DNA from: Lasiodiplodia sp. COLG20
Taxonomy: Eukaryota; Ascomycota; Dothideomycetes; Botryosphaeriales; Botryosphaeriaceae
Length of the DNA stretch: 64,000 nt
Reading direction: 5' to 3'
Assembly (NCBI GenBank): GCA_009801085.1
Contig: VNWV01000006.1
Location: 2,294,001 to 2,358,000 of the forward strand
Shown here: positions 36,308-47,700 of the stretch, piece after piece
Position numbering within the stretch: the first letter of the stretch is position 1
Layout of the letters: every line of letters begins with the position of its first letter
Notes under the pieces: model-generated
Told to the model about the DNA's origin: nothing
Database searches by the model: none
What the model saw: the letters and a program-made list of their open reading frames with translations, nothing else
Translations under genes and position numbers: made by a program

Positions 36308-36837
36308 GGTTGCCGAGACAGGCCGGTGATTTTGGCAAACAAGAGTGAATGGGGATAAGAGTTGGCTAAGCCGAGGGTATTAGGTGCTAATAGTCTTGTG
36401 TTTGGGCGTATAAATATATCAGAAGCTCTCTCTATTCATATGCCGAAAGGCGAGCTTAAGGCCGAGCCGACGTTCCGCTGGCATCAACGATATGGCCACC
36501 CGCCTTCGAAGACATCCCTCCGAGAGCGGGGACAACGGGTACTGTGATGTCTGAGTCGTATGAGACGGTGCGCTCCCTGTTGGTGTTTGGCACGATTCCG
36601 CAATTGGGGTGAGAATGCGCCGGTAGAGGAATGCGCTAATCATTTCGTATCCTTCAGGTTCTCTAGTCAGGTCAGGGTCAGTGCGGAAGCCTTGCAGGGT
36701 CACGGTTTACTCCGGAGTGGCACTGTTTGTAGGTGCAGTATAGGGCTTTGTGGAAGCTGTGTATTGCGTGCTTGCGAGAGCCAAGGATAAAAGGGTCATG
36801 CAACCAGGAATGAACCACCCCATAATCTCTCAGGAAC
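36308..36837. promoter_or_regulatory. Divergent sidF-sidH promoter
   Basis: 530 bp between the two start codons. It contains GATAA words at about 36354 (ggggataagag) and 36786 (aaggataaaag) and a TATA-like stretch gtataaatatatc at about 36409. No complete ATCWGATAA site was found by eye. Co-regulation of the two genes is expected from the arrangement. Confidence 0.5.
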
Positions 36838-37723
36838 ATGGCAACCGAACAGCCCCACCCTCCGGTGCAACACTGCATTGTTTCTTTTCCTACGCCTCAG
36901 ATTCTCCTCATCACGTTGAATAGACCAAAGCAGCTCAACTGTATCGACACGCACACCAGCAAGCAGATTCAACAGTTATGGAGGTGGTTCGATGAGAATC
37001 CATCCCTGCTGATCGGTATCATAACTGGGACAGGGCGAGCCTTCTGCACCGGGGCTGACCTGAACGGTATGCACGCCTCTCGGCTATAAAAGCGGGAATT
37101 TCCGACTAACATGCAGTGGCTTTTTTTTTTTCTTTTCAGAATGGAACAGGCTGAACGAATCCGGGCAGATCTCGCCGATGGACGCTCCTGGGCTCGCCGG
37201 GCTACCGCGGCGAAGGGGCAAAAAGCCCGTCATCGCGGCCGTCAACGGGATCTGCATGGGCGGTGGCTTCGAGATGATCGTCAACTGCGACCTGGTGATC
37301 GCGGCGCGCAGCGCAGTTTTCGCCCTGCCCGAGGTCAAGCGCGGCATAGCGGCGGTGGCGGGATCCCTGCCAAGGCTGGCCAGGATCATTGGTAGGCAGC
37401 GGGCGATGGAACTGGCGCTGACGGGCCGCACTGTGACTGCTGGTCAGCTCGAAGTGTGGGGCCTCATCAACCGCGTCGTCGAGACCGAGCCTGTGGCTGC
37501 CGCCGTGGAGCTGGCCAAGGAGATCTGCGGGAATAGTCCGGATGGTGTCATCGTCAGCAAGGAGGGCATCGAACTGGGGTGGGAGAAGGCTAGTGTCGAA
37601 GACGGCAGCTCGCTGCTCATTGAGGGATGGTACGGCAGGCTCATGGCAGGGCAGAATTTTAAAGAAGGAATCAGGGCGTTTGCAGAGAAGAGGGCGCCAC
37701 AATGGCTGCCGGCGAAACTGTAG
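36838..37723 (+). CDS. sidH: SidH-type enoyl-CoA hydratase/isomerase (mevalonyl-CoA dehydration)
   Basis: Exons 36838-37066 and 37140-37723 (intron 73 bp with a long poly-T tract) give 270 aa, the size of known SidH. Crotonase-fold marks: ILLITLNRPKQLNCID, GIITGTGRAFCTGADLNEW (oxyanion-hole region, restored by the splice), PVIAAVNGICMGGGFEMIVNCDLVIA and FALPEVKRGI. In siderophore biosynthesis SidH dehydrates mevalonyl-CoA to anhydromevalonyl-CoA, the donor for SidF. The C-terminus WLPAKL ends in AKL, a PTS1, matching the peroxisomal site of this step in Aspergillus. A general fatty-acid enoyl-CoA hydratase is the alternative, but the partner SidF makes the siderophore role much more likely. 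The next gene rightwards on the same strand is the NRPS. Confidence 0.87.
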
Positions 37724-38731
37724 GATTCCTTCAGGGATCTCCGCGGAACCAGACCGCGGGCAACGCGATATTCAGGGCGGGCCAGTTTTAGCCGCTTCTA
37801 GAAAATCTAACGATGGAGACGTACTCTTTTTTTTTTCAGGGCTGATTTCATTCTCAGTTTGTAATTGGAAGAGCTCTGCTTACGGGCGTATTCAGAGTAA
37901 GTGGATTTTCTGACCGCTTCTCTCGGTGCGTTTCGCGTAGCTCAGGCACAAAGAGGTCGGTCCCGTGGGAAGGCGTGATCTGTGGATCTTGATGGAATAT
38001 ATCCATTATTTTTTTTAAGCGAGTCAACGCCATCTCGGAGCAGACGGAGACCGCGGAGAGGGCCGGCGTGCTCCGGTCCCACACGTTCGCTTACAATTGT
38101 CGATCAAACGGCGGGTGGAATACTCTAATCAGATGGGTTGGAATGGTGCAATAGGCGGGGAATTATCTGATTGGTCTAATCTGATCAGGCGCCAAAAATC
38201 TAATCAGATCCTTTCGTATTCCGGCAGGAGCACGATCCCGGTCGGGCCCGACGGAGCCCGGATCTCTCTTTCTCTTTCTCTTTCGTGTAACCCATCCAAA
38301 TATAATCAAGGCTCCCCTCTCGACGCTCTCGGCCTTTCTGCCTGAAGGGCATCCAACATGGTACTTAGCGCACGGGCAGACTTCGCTATCCCATGTCGTC
38401 TTCCCGTCAACACCTTCCCAACTGCCGAGATACGAGGACAAAAGACACTAACGACGTTACATATGATCCATTATGTGCGGAAATGCGCGCACCTGGCACG
38501 CCTGACATCAGGAACAACATCGCCAAGCGCGGTACAGGAGGGCGATCTCGGATGAGAGTTCAAGCATGCAACCCTTAGGAAAAAAAAAAAAAAATCTCTC
38601 CGGCATGTGGCAGGCGACATCGCCGCGGCTTGATTTTTTCCGCTTAGAAAAAGGGCGCAGGAGCCAGCCATCTTATCTTAATCCATCTAATCTGGATCCA
38701 TCATCTGACGGCGGCCACCAGCCAAGCCACC
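37724..38731. other. Intergenic region upstream of the NRPS
   Basis: About 1 kb containing the iron-responsive motif cluster listed separately, a (tctctt)n pyrimidine tract at about 38263-38284, poly-A at about 38579-38594 and a GATAAG word on the minus strand near 38671-38680. No gene is seen. Confidence 0.6.
38128..38209. promoter_or_regulatory. Cluster of four ATCWGAT motifs with a CCAAT box (putative SreA/HapX target)
   Basis: ATCAGAT or ATCTGAT occurs at 38128-38134, 38165-38171, 38179-38185 and 38203-38209. The second extends to TTATCTGAT (38163-38171), the reverse complement of ATCAGATAA, the consensus of fungal iron-regulatory GATA factors (SreA/Urbs1). It overlaps a reverse CCAAT box (attgg, 38170-38174), the element bound by the HapX-CCAAT complex. 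The NRPS start lies about 520-600 bp downstream. Confidence 0.65.
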
Positions 38732-41700
38732 ATGCAGTCTAACGACAGCCTCCCGGTTGCCGAAGCGGTAGGAGGTACGTACGCAGGACAGCTGCCAGAG
38801 TCCTACATTCTGCCGTCCACGAAGGTTCCAGCTTTGCATCCCTTCCACACGGATGCTTCTGAGGAGCAGAATCATGGTTCCATCCAAAGACGCTCACTGA
38901 GTGGAATTGAAGCATCGGGCAAAAGAGATGTGGCTGATGACGTCAGAAAATATGCGAATGGCGTCATGGCATTCACCGGGCTGGATGATATTGCATTTCG
39001 CCTCGTGATACGCGAATGGAAGGGTGTTGTGCACGCCGTGGCTGAAGAGGGACCTTCGAGCACTTTTTTGAAGGGGTTCAGCTTGAACCCAGCTACAGAC
39101 GACCAAGTCAGTGCACACACGGACTTTGTGCTGCACTTCGATGCGTCAAAGCAAGACGAACAATGGAGAGACGAGAGGGTGAGTTGACAACACGCTACTC
39201 TTTTGACAGTGATCTGACTTTGACCAGGCGAAGTTTGTGCTCGAGCTGTCCCTGGACGGAGAATCAAACTCGGTGTCATACGACTCTCGGCTGATCCCAG
39301 AGCCCGCCGTCGCGAGCATCATACATGGCTTCGAGAGCTTCTTGCGCGAGGAATCAGTAGACGATAGCAAGCAGCTGCTGTCGATAACCAATTTTCCTCC
39401 CTTGGCGGCGCCGCCTCAGATACCGCAAGATCGAGATGAGACCCCCAGTGTTTTGCTGCACTCAGACTTCGAGCGGCGCGCAGCTGAGACGCCCGACCGG
39501 CCAGCACTGGATTTCCTCCATGGAGGACATCACACAATTCTGTCGTATGCCGAGCTGGATGCAGCGGCGAACACACTAGCCGCTGAGATCCTGGAAAAGC
39601 TGGGTCAGCCCAGGAAGCAGCCGGACATCCTCCCATTCTACCTCCCCCCGTCCCCAGAGCTCTACATCTCATACCTGGGCGTGCTCAAATCAGGCTACGG
39701 CTTCTGCCCGCTCCCGCTGGACGCTCCGGAAGAAAGACTGCGGGACATCCTGGACGATCTCGCTCCCCGCGCCGTCCTGGGCAGCGGCGCCCCCGAGACG
39801 CGCCCCAACGCCCTGCACTCGCTGGCCTGGATCGACGTCACGCAAGTGACCCGTACGTCCAACCACCCCGCCGCAAAACCTCCGGCCCAGGTCAACCCCG
39901 CCGATGTCGCCTACGTCATGTACACGAGCGGCTCGACGGGCAAGCCGAAGGGCGTGCAGATCCAGCACCACGCCTGCACCTGCTCCATCCGCTCGCACGC
40001 CGCAACCCTCCCTCTATCCACGAACCCAGCCAACCCATCCCGCTGGTTCCAGTTCGCCGCCTCGACCTTCGACCCCTCCATCATGGAGATCTTCGTCACC
40101 TGGTCGTCGGGCGCGACGCTGTGCAGCGCCGACCGGCAACTGACGCTGTCCGACCTGGAAGGCACCGTGACCGCGCTCGGCGCCACGGTGATGATGACGA
40201 CGCCCAGCGTGGCATCGCTCCTCCGCCCGACCAAACTCCCCACCCTGCGCAGCCTGTGGACGATGGGCGAGGCGCTGACGCGGAAGGTGATTGAGAACTT
40301 TGCCCGCACTACCCCCACCCCCAACGACGATGGCGACGGTCCCCACGGCCTCGCCAACGCCTACGGCCCCACCGAAGCCTCCATCAACTGCACTTTGTTC
40401 CCCGTCCCGCGCCGCTTCCGCGGCTCCGTCATCGGCCCCGCGCTCCCCACGTCCTCGCTCTTCGTCCTCGATCCCGCGTCATCCACGCCAACGCCCGTCC
40501 CCGCCGGCTTCGCGGGCGAGCTCGCCATCGGCGGCCCGCAGCTGAGCGCCGGCTACCTCAACCGGCCCGCCGAGACGGCGGCCGCGTTCGTGGAGAGCGA
40601 GGCGTTCGGCCGCGTGTACCGGACGGGCGATCGGGCGAGGTTGGTGTGGGGGGACAGCGGCGAGGTGTTTGTGGAGTTCCTTGGGCGCATTTCTGCGGGC
40701 CAGGTGAAGTTGAATGGGCGGCGGGCGGAGTTGGGGGAGATTGAGGGCGTGGTGGCGGGGGTGGAGGGCGTGAAGGACGTTGCGGTCGGTGTGGCGAAGC
40801 ATGGGAGTGCGCAGGTTGTTGCGCTCGTCGTGCTGGCGCCGGGATGCCGGGCTGGCAGGACGGTTGAGGCGTGCCGCGAGCGGGCGAGGAAGCTGTTGCC
40901 GGACTTTATGCGCCCGGCGTACGTCGAGGTCGTGGCCGAGCTGCCGAGGCTGCCGTCGGCGAAGATTGATCGGAAGCGCGTTGCGGCGATTGCGCAGGAG
41001 GTTGTTGAGGATGCCGCTGCTCAGGCGCCGGCGGTGTCAGAGGCAGTTGGCTCGCTGGGCGCTGGATCGGAGCTGTTCACGCTCGTCCAGGGCCTTATCG
41101 CTGAAGCTGTTGGCACTGATGCGGCACAGGTGCCGGCTGAGGCGAATCTGTTTTCGCTGGGCCTCGACAGCTTGCGCAGCATGGCTTTGCTGCAGAGGTT
41201 GCGGGAGAAGCTGGACGTGGCTGTCTCCGTTGCTGAGATCCTGCAGTGCAGGACGGCGGCAGGTGTTGCGGCGCTCCTGGCAGAGAAGCAGGCTGATGCC
41301 TCGCCGTCGACAGCTGTTGTTCTGGGCGAGCGTCAGCGTCAGCTCGAGAAGTTTGCCCGCAACCACAAACAGGACTGTGCCAACTACCTTGACTTGGCGG
41401 ACGATGAGGTGGAGGCTGTGTATCCTCCTACGGCTACGCAGTCTGGCATGTTGGCCAGCTTTGTGCGGAGCTTATCCAAGGATGCGCCGTGCAGGACGTA
41501 CATCAACCACTCCGTCTTTGAAATACAAGAAGATGCGGATTTGGACAAGCTGAAGTCGGCTTGGGAGTCTGTACTAGCCAGGCACGAGGCTTTCCGGACC
41601 GTCTTTGTGCCGGTGGACGATGACATGGCGCCGTTTGCGCAGTGCATTCTTGCCCCTCATTCCAGCAAGGCGCAGATGACTTGGGGAGTCGGAGATGTCC

Positions 41701-44700
41701 CGGACACAACTTCAGGCCAGCACATCCAGGATGCCCTGCGCCGCATTGAAAGCGACATTTCTCTCGAAGACCCGCCGTACCGCCTCACCTTGTTGACCTC
41801 GCGAACGCAACGGGTCATCATCGTCAGCCTCTTCCACGCCATTTTCGACGGTGGCTCTTTCCAGCTCCTTCTCGATGAAGTCGACGCTGAATACCGTGGA
41901 GAGACTGCACCTCTTCGCACATCGCTGCGCAAAGCTGTCGATATGCACCACTTGGCGGACCACGACCAGCATGGCGTCTTCTGGTCTCGATACCTGGAAG
42001 GGCTGAATCCGCTTCCCTTCCCCAACCTAACCGGTCTGCGGCCCGAAGCCAGAACTGGACTCCCGCAAACCCACCAAATCGAATCAACGGTGCCCCTGAC
42101 GCAGCTGCGAGATGCTGCGAAGGGGATGGGTACCTCTGCCCTGGCCGTTCTGCAAGCAGCCTGGCTCGTTGTCCTGTCGGGCTACACTGGCTCCGCTGAC
42201 AACGTCGTCTTCGGCAGCGTCATCTCAGGGCGTTTCGACAAGGAATTGGAGGTGTGCATGGCGCCCACCTTCGCCACCATCCCTGTCAGGACCCCAGTGA
42301 CGGAGATGGAGCGCATCACGTTCGTCGAAGTTGCGCGGAAGTTGGCGCAGACGAACGCCGAGTCCTTGGGCCACCTGCAGGCCAAGATTGGAAGCATCAC
42401 TGCGGCCAGCGGCCAGCTACCGTACGACACGCTCTTCGCCTTCCAGGAGTTCGGCGTCGCGGGCGAGGAGAGCAGCATCTGGAAGTCGATCAGCTACCCG
42501 CCCATGGCCAACGACTTCGCAGTCATGATCGAGGTGTGGCCCAGCAGCCAGGGCGCCATCACTCTGAAAGCCACGTTCACCGACGCCCACCTCAACCAGC
42601 AGGGCGCCAACGTCATGCTGACAGAGCTGAACGACATCCTGCACCACATCCTCTCGCACCCGGACCAGCCCTTCGTCTCCGGCCTGTCCGCCCCACGCGC
42701 CTCCCTGCTCTCCACCCACCCCGCCTCCGAATCCGAGCTGCAAAGGGTCGCCGACGATACCTCTCTGCTGCACTCCCAGCTAGAATCCCACGCGTGTACC
42801 AATCCCTCCGCCACAGCGCTGGTCTTCGTCACCGCTCTCGACCCCCCCTCCATCGAGCAAATCACCTGGACCTACGCCGAGCTCGACAGCCGCGCCTCCG
42901 CCTTCGCCGCCCAGCTCCGCGCGCGCTTCGGCGACCTCCGCGGCGTCTACGTGCCGCTCTGCCTCGAGAAGAGTCCCGCGCTGTACGTCGCGCTGCTCGG
43001 CATCCTCAAGGCCGGCGGCGCGTGGTGTCCCGTCGACCCTTTCTTCCCGGCGCGCCGGCGGCACGACCTCATCCTCCGCACGCAGGCGCCCATGGTCGTC
43101 GTCAACGCTGGAAAGCCCGAGCTGCTGGCCGACGGCAGCATACCGCGCGGCGTGCGGACGATCGAAGTGAACAACCTGGGCGAATGGACCGAGCCGCCCG
43201 CCCTGCCCCTAACCACCACCGAGGAAACATCCCTCCAGGCTTCCCCAGACGACCCGGCCTACCTCATCTGGACCAGCGGCACAACCGGCCAACCAAAGGG
43301 CGTGCCAATCCACCACCGCGCCGCCGTCGCGAGCATGACATCGCTCCAACGCTGCGTCCCCAGCACCACCCCCTCGGGGCAGCCCCTCCGCTGCATGCAG
43401 TTCTCGCAATTCACCTTCGACGTCTTCGTGCAAGACCTATTCTACACCTGGGGCCTGGGCGGCGCCGTCGTCTCGGCCGCGCGGGACGTCATGCTTTACT
43501 CCTTCGCCGCGCTGGCCACCGCCACGCGCGCCACGCACGCGCACCTGACGCCGGCGTTCGCCGCCGGCGTGCCCCGCGCGACCTGTCCGACGCTGCGGGT
43601 TGTGACGTTCATCGGCGAGAAGCTGCCGCAGCATGTGGCGGACGACTGGAGCGGGGAGGGCGTCGTCGCGTTTAACACGTACGGCCCCGCCGAAACGACC
43701 GTCGTGTCGACGCTCGCGCAGTTCGCGGGGCCGGGCGCGGACAGACGCGTCGCGGCGTCGAATGTTGGCGTTGCGCTGCCGACGCTCGGCACGCACGTCG
43801 TGCACCCGCGTGATCCGAATCAGTTGGTGCTGCGCGGCGCCGTCGGCGAGCTCGCCCTGTCCGGCCCGCAGCTGGCGCGGGGCTACCTCGACACGCCGGC
43901 GAAGACGGCGGCCGCGTTCGTGTGGAGCGCCGGGCTGGGGTGCGCCGTGTATAGGACGGGCGACGAGGTCCGCGAGTTGCCGGACGGGTCGATTGATTTC
44001 GTGGGGCGCGCGGACGATCTGGTCAAGCTCGGTGGTATCCGCGTCGAGTTGAGCGAGATCGAGTGGGCGCTCAGGGGGTGCCACGGCGAGGTCACGCAGG
44101 TCGCTGTGCAGTATCTCAGCCGACCGGACCGCGTGGCGCGGGTGGTGGTTGCGTACCTGGCTGCGCCGAAGCTGGCGGTTGGCAGCAGCAGCGGCGGGCT
44201 GGTTGTGCTGGGGCCCCAGGCGGCTGAGGTGGCCAGGAAGGCGCTGGAGATGGCGAGGCTGGAGTTGCCGGAGCATATGATTCCTGGTGTGGTCTTGGTC
44301 GCGAGGGAGATTCCGAGGACGAGAAGCGCGAAGGTGGATCGCGATGCGCTACGTGTGGCGTATGAGACGGTCGATCTGCAGGCGTGGGAGGAGATGCTGA
44401 ATCCGTCTGCCGCGGCATCGGAGCCAGTGCCTTCTTCGGCGGCTGCGGGACGGTCCGAGGCGGAGCTGTTTGTCATGCGGAAGATCCAGGACTTGACCGG
44501 TGCCAGGGTCGAGGCGATGAACAGAGCCAGCAAGTTGGCCGCGCTGGGCGTTGACTCGATCGGCGCGCTGAGACTGGCCGCCAGGCTCAAGGCTGATGGT
44601 TACAGCGTTTCGGTGGCCGATATGATGGCGTCCAGCACCGTTCAGGGCCTGGTGACGCTGGTCGAGAAGGCGTCGTCGAAGAGCCAGGGGAAGACGGCGG

Positions 44701-47700
44701 GAGACAGACTCCAGCAGTTCCACAGCAAGTGGGCATCGAAGCTGCAGGAGAAGGGAGTGCTTGGCAGGTTCCAGGTTGCTCCGGCTCTGCCGCTTCAGGA
44801 GAGCTTGTTGAGCGAGACGATGCAGAACGCGGAGTCGTACTGGAGCAACCACGCTTTCGAACTGAAGGTCAGCGTCGAACCCGCAGAAGTGCTCGAGGCA
44901 TGGACACAGGTCGTTCGAAACAATGACATCCTCCGCACCAGCTTTTTCCCAACGGCAGAATTCGACGATCTCATGCCCGACGACTCCACTCCCTCCTTCC
45001 TCCAAGTCATCCACGACGACACGCCTGTGGACTCGAAACAGATCTCGATATCCCCAGGAAGCTTCCTCGACGCAGCCAAGCAGCGCGCCTCCGCCATCGC
45101 CGCCGACCGCCAGCAGACAGGCTTCCGCAGCCCGCTCTGCGCCATCACCATCTTCGACGACGGCGCCACATCCACGCTGATGCTCACCCTCCACCACGCC
45201 ATCCACGACGGGCCGGCCATGCAGTATCTCTTCCACGACCTAGAACGCGCCTGCCTGGGCCGCAGCGCCGTTCCTCGTCCGCAGTGGCGTCAAGCGCTCA
45301 GCCTCACGCCCTTCATCTCATCCCAAAACCCGCAAGCCACGCTCGCCTTCTGGAAGAAAGAGCTGGACATCTTCTCCGGCGGCGACGCCCGCACCTTCCC
45401 CGACCTCTCCGGGCGCCGCAACACCGCTGCCGATACCAAACCGCAGTTCCTCGACTGCACCATCGACCTGACGCAATCCGTCTCCTCTCTGCTCGCCCTC
45501 TCCCGCACCATCGGCGCCGGCTCCGCCGTGTCGGCCGTCCGCGCCGCCTTCGGCTGCACGCTGGCAGAGTACCTGGAGAGCCCAGCCGTCTTCTTCGGCG
45601 AGACGTTCTCGGACCGCGTCATCGACCCGGCGCTGGCCGACGCCGTCGGGCCGCTGATATCCGTCGTGCCGGTGCCGTTCCACGCGGAGGGCAGCGCGCG
45701 CGAGGCGATTGCGCGGCAGGCGGCGGCAGTGGACGAGTCGGTTAAGCATCGACACGTGCACCCGCGGACGGTGAAGAGGCTGGTGAATTGCCAGCCGTCG
45801 CAGCCGCTGTACTGTGCTATGTTTGCTTATCACCCGGAGGATGTGGACGAGGGGGAGAAGAAGGAAGAGAGTGCGGTGTGGAGGCAGTTGGATGAGTTCA
45901 TCCCGCTGACGGTGGAGCATCCGATTGCGCTGAATGTCGAGCAGAGGGGTGGGAAGCTGCAGTGCACCTTCTCGGCACTGGACTCGGTCATGAACAGGGC
46001 CCACCTCGAGCTGTTCGCCAGGCAGGTCGACGCCCTGGTCAGCGCTATGGTACAGCGGCCAGACCACCCCGTCGCAGACCTCGCAGAGTTCTTCCCTCGG
46101 AGCCTGCTGTCGGTTGCGGAACCTGAGGTCACCGATGCTATCGTCAAGGCTCCCGAGCTCCCTCCAACGCACTGGCTCGACCACTGGGCAGCCGACCATC
46201 CCGACTGGGTTGCATTGGAGATCGCCAGCGACATCAGCGAGGACGGCGTCACGTCCCAGTCCTGGACCTACAAGGACGTCAGCCTGATGTCCGACCGCAT
46301 CGCTGCCTTCATCAGCAGCGCTGGGCTGTTCAAGCAAATGGTTGCCGTCTGTATGGGGAGATCCTTCATCGCGTATGCCACGGTAGCAGCCATCTGGAAG
46401 AGCGGCAACTGCTACCTGCCCGTCGCCGAAGACCTGCCCCTCGAGCGTCAAGCCCTCCTCCTCCGCGACAGCGGCTCCGCCATGCTCTTCACCGACACAG
46501 CCTCCATGTCCTCCCTCCCCGCCATCTCCTCCTCCTGCCGCGTCGTCCTCGTCGACGCCCCGGACTTCGAGTCCAGCTTGCCAGCCGAGCGTCTGGATCA
46601 GCAGTCAGCCTCCCACCCCGACGACAACTCCTACCTCCTCTACACCTCCGGCTCCTCCGGCACCCCAAAGGGCGTCCTCGTCTCCCGCGGTAACCTCTCC
46701 GCCTTCACCGAGGCGCAGTCCGACTTCATCTGCCGCGAGGTGCCCGCCACGCCCGGCCTGGCCGGCACGGGCAAGTACCTCGCGCACGCCAGCCGCGCCT
46801 TCGACGTGCACATCTGCGAGATGGCCCTGGCCTGGCGCCACGGGCTGGCCGTCGTCACGGCGCCGACGCGCGCCGCGCTGCTCGACGACCTGCGCCTGGC
46901 GCTGACGTCCCTCGGCGTGACGCACTCGGGCTTCGTGCCGTCGCTGCTGGATCAGGCGGGGTTGCGGGCCGCCGACGTGCCGCGGTTGAGGTATCTGGGT
47001 GTGGGGGGCGAGAAGATTTCGCAGAGGATTATCGACGAGTTCGCGGCCAGCGCGGACGTGGCGCTGGTCAACGCATACGGCCCGACCGAGGCGACGATTG
47101 GGATCTCGTCGATCAATGTCTCCCCGCAGACCAACGTACGGAATATCGGCAAGGTCGTCGGCAACGTCCGCGCGCACGTCTTCCGCCCCGGCACGACGGC
47201 GTACGTCAAGCGCGGGCAGGCGGGCGAGTTGTGCGTGACGGGCGACCTCGTCGCCAACGGGTACCACCAGCGGCCCGACGCCAAGGGCTTCGTCGAGTAC
47301 GAGGGCGAACGGATGTACCGCACCGGCGACATGGTGCGGCTGATGGCCGACGACTGCATCGAGTTCCTCGGCCGCAGCGACAGCCAGGCCAAGGTGCGCG
47401 GGCAGCGGCTGGAATTGGAAGAGGTGTCGGCCGCCGTGGCGAAGTGCGCGGGGGCCCAGGTCGACGTTACTTCCCTTGTCATCCCGTCGCCGACGACCGG
47501 CCGTCCGCAGCTGGAGACGTTTATCAGCCGTGCGGGGATGCGGCCGGCGAGAGCGGATGCGAAGCCGCCGGTGTTCGTCGTCGAGGAGTATCGCGAGTGG
47601 GCGCCGAAGATCGTGGCCGGGTGCAAGAATGTGCTGCCGCCGTATATGGTGCCGAGCTATATCATCCCGCTTACCTTCATTCCGATTCAGATCTCGGGCA

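Noticed and set aside
42254..43675. Long plus-strand frame of 473 codons inside the NRPS
   Set aside because: It is an alternative frame of GC-rich coding DNA with an Arg/His/Pro-biased composition and overlaps the intact A2 domain.
43437..44276. Minus-strand 279-codon frame antisense to the NRPS
   Set aside because: A shadow of GC-rich codons; no motifs, and many similar antisense frames occur along the same gene.
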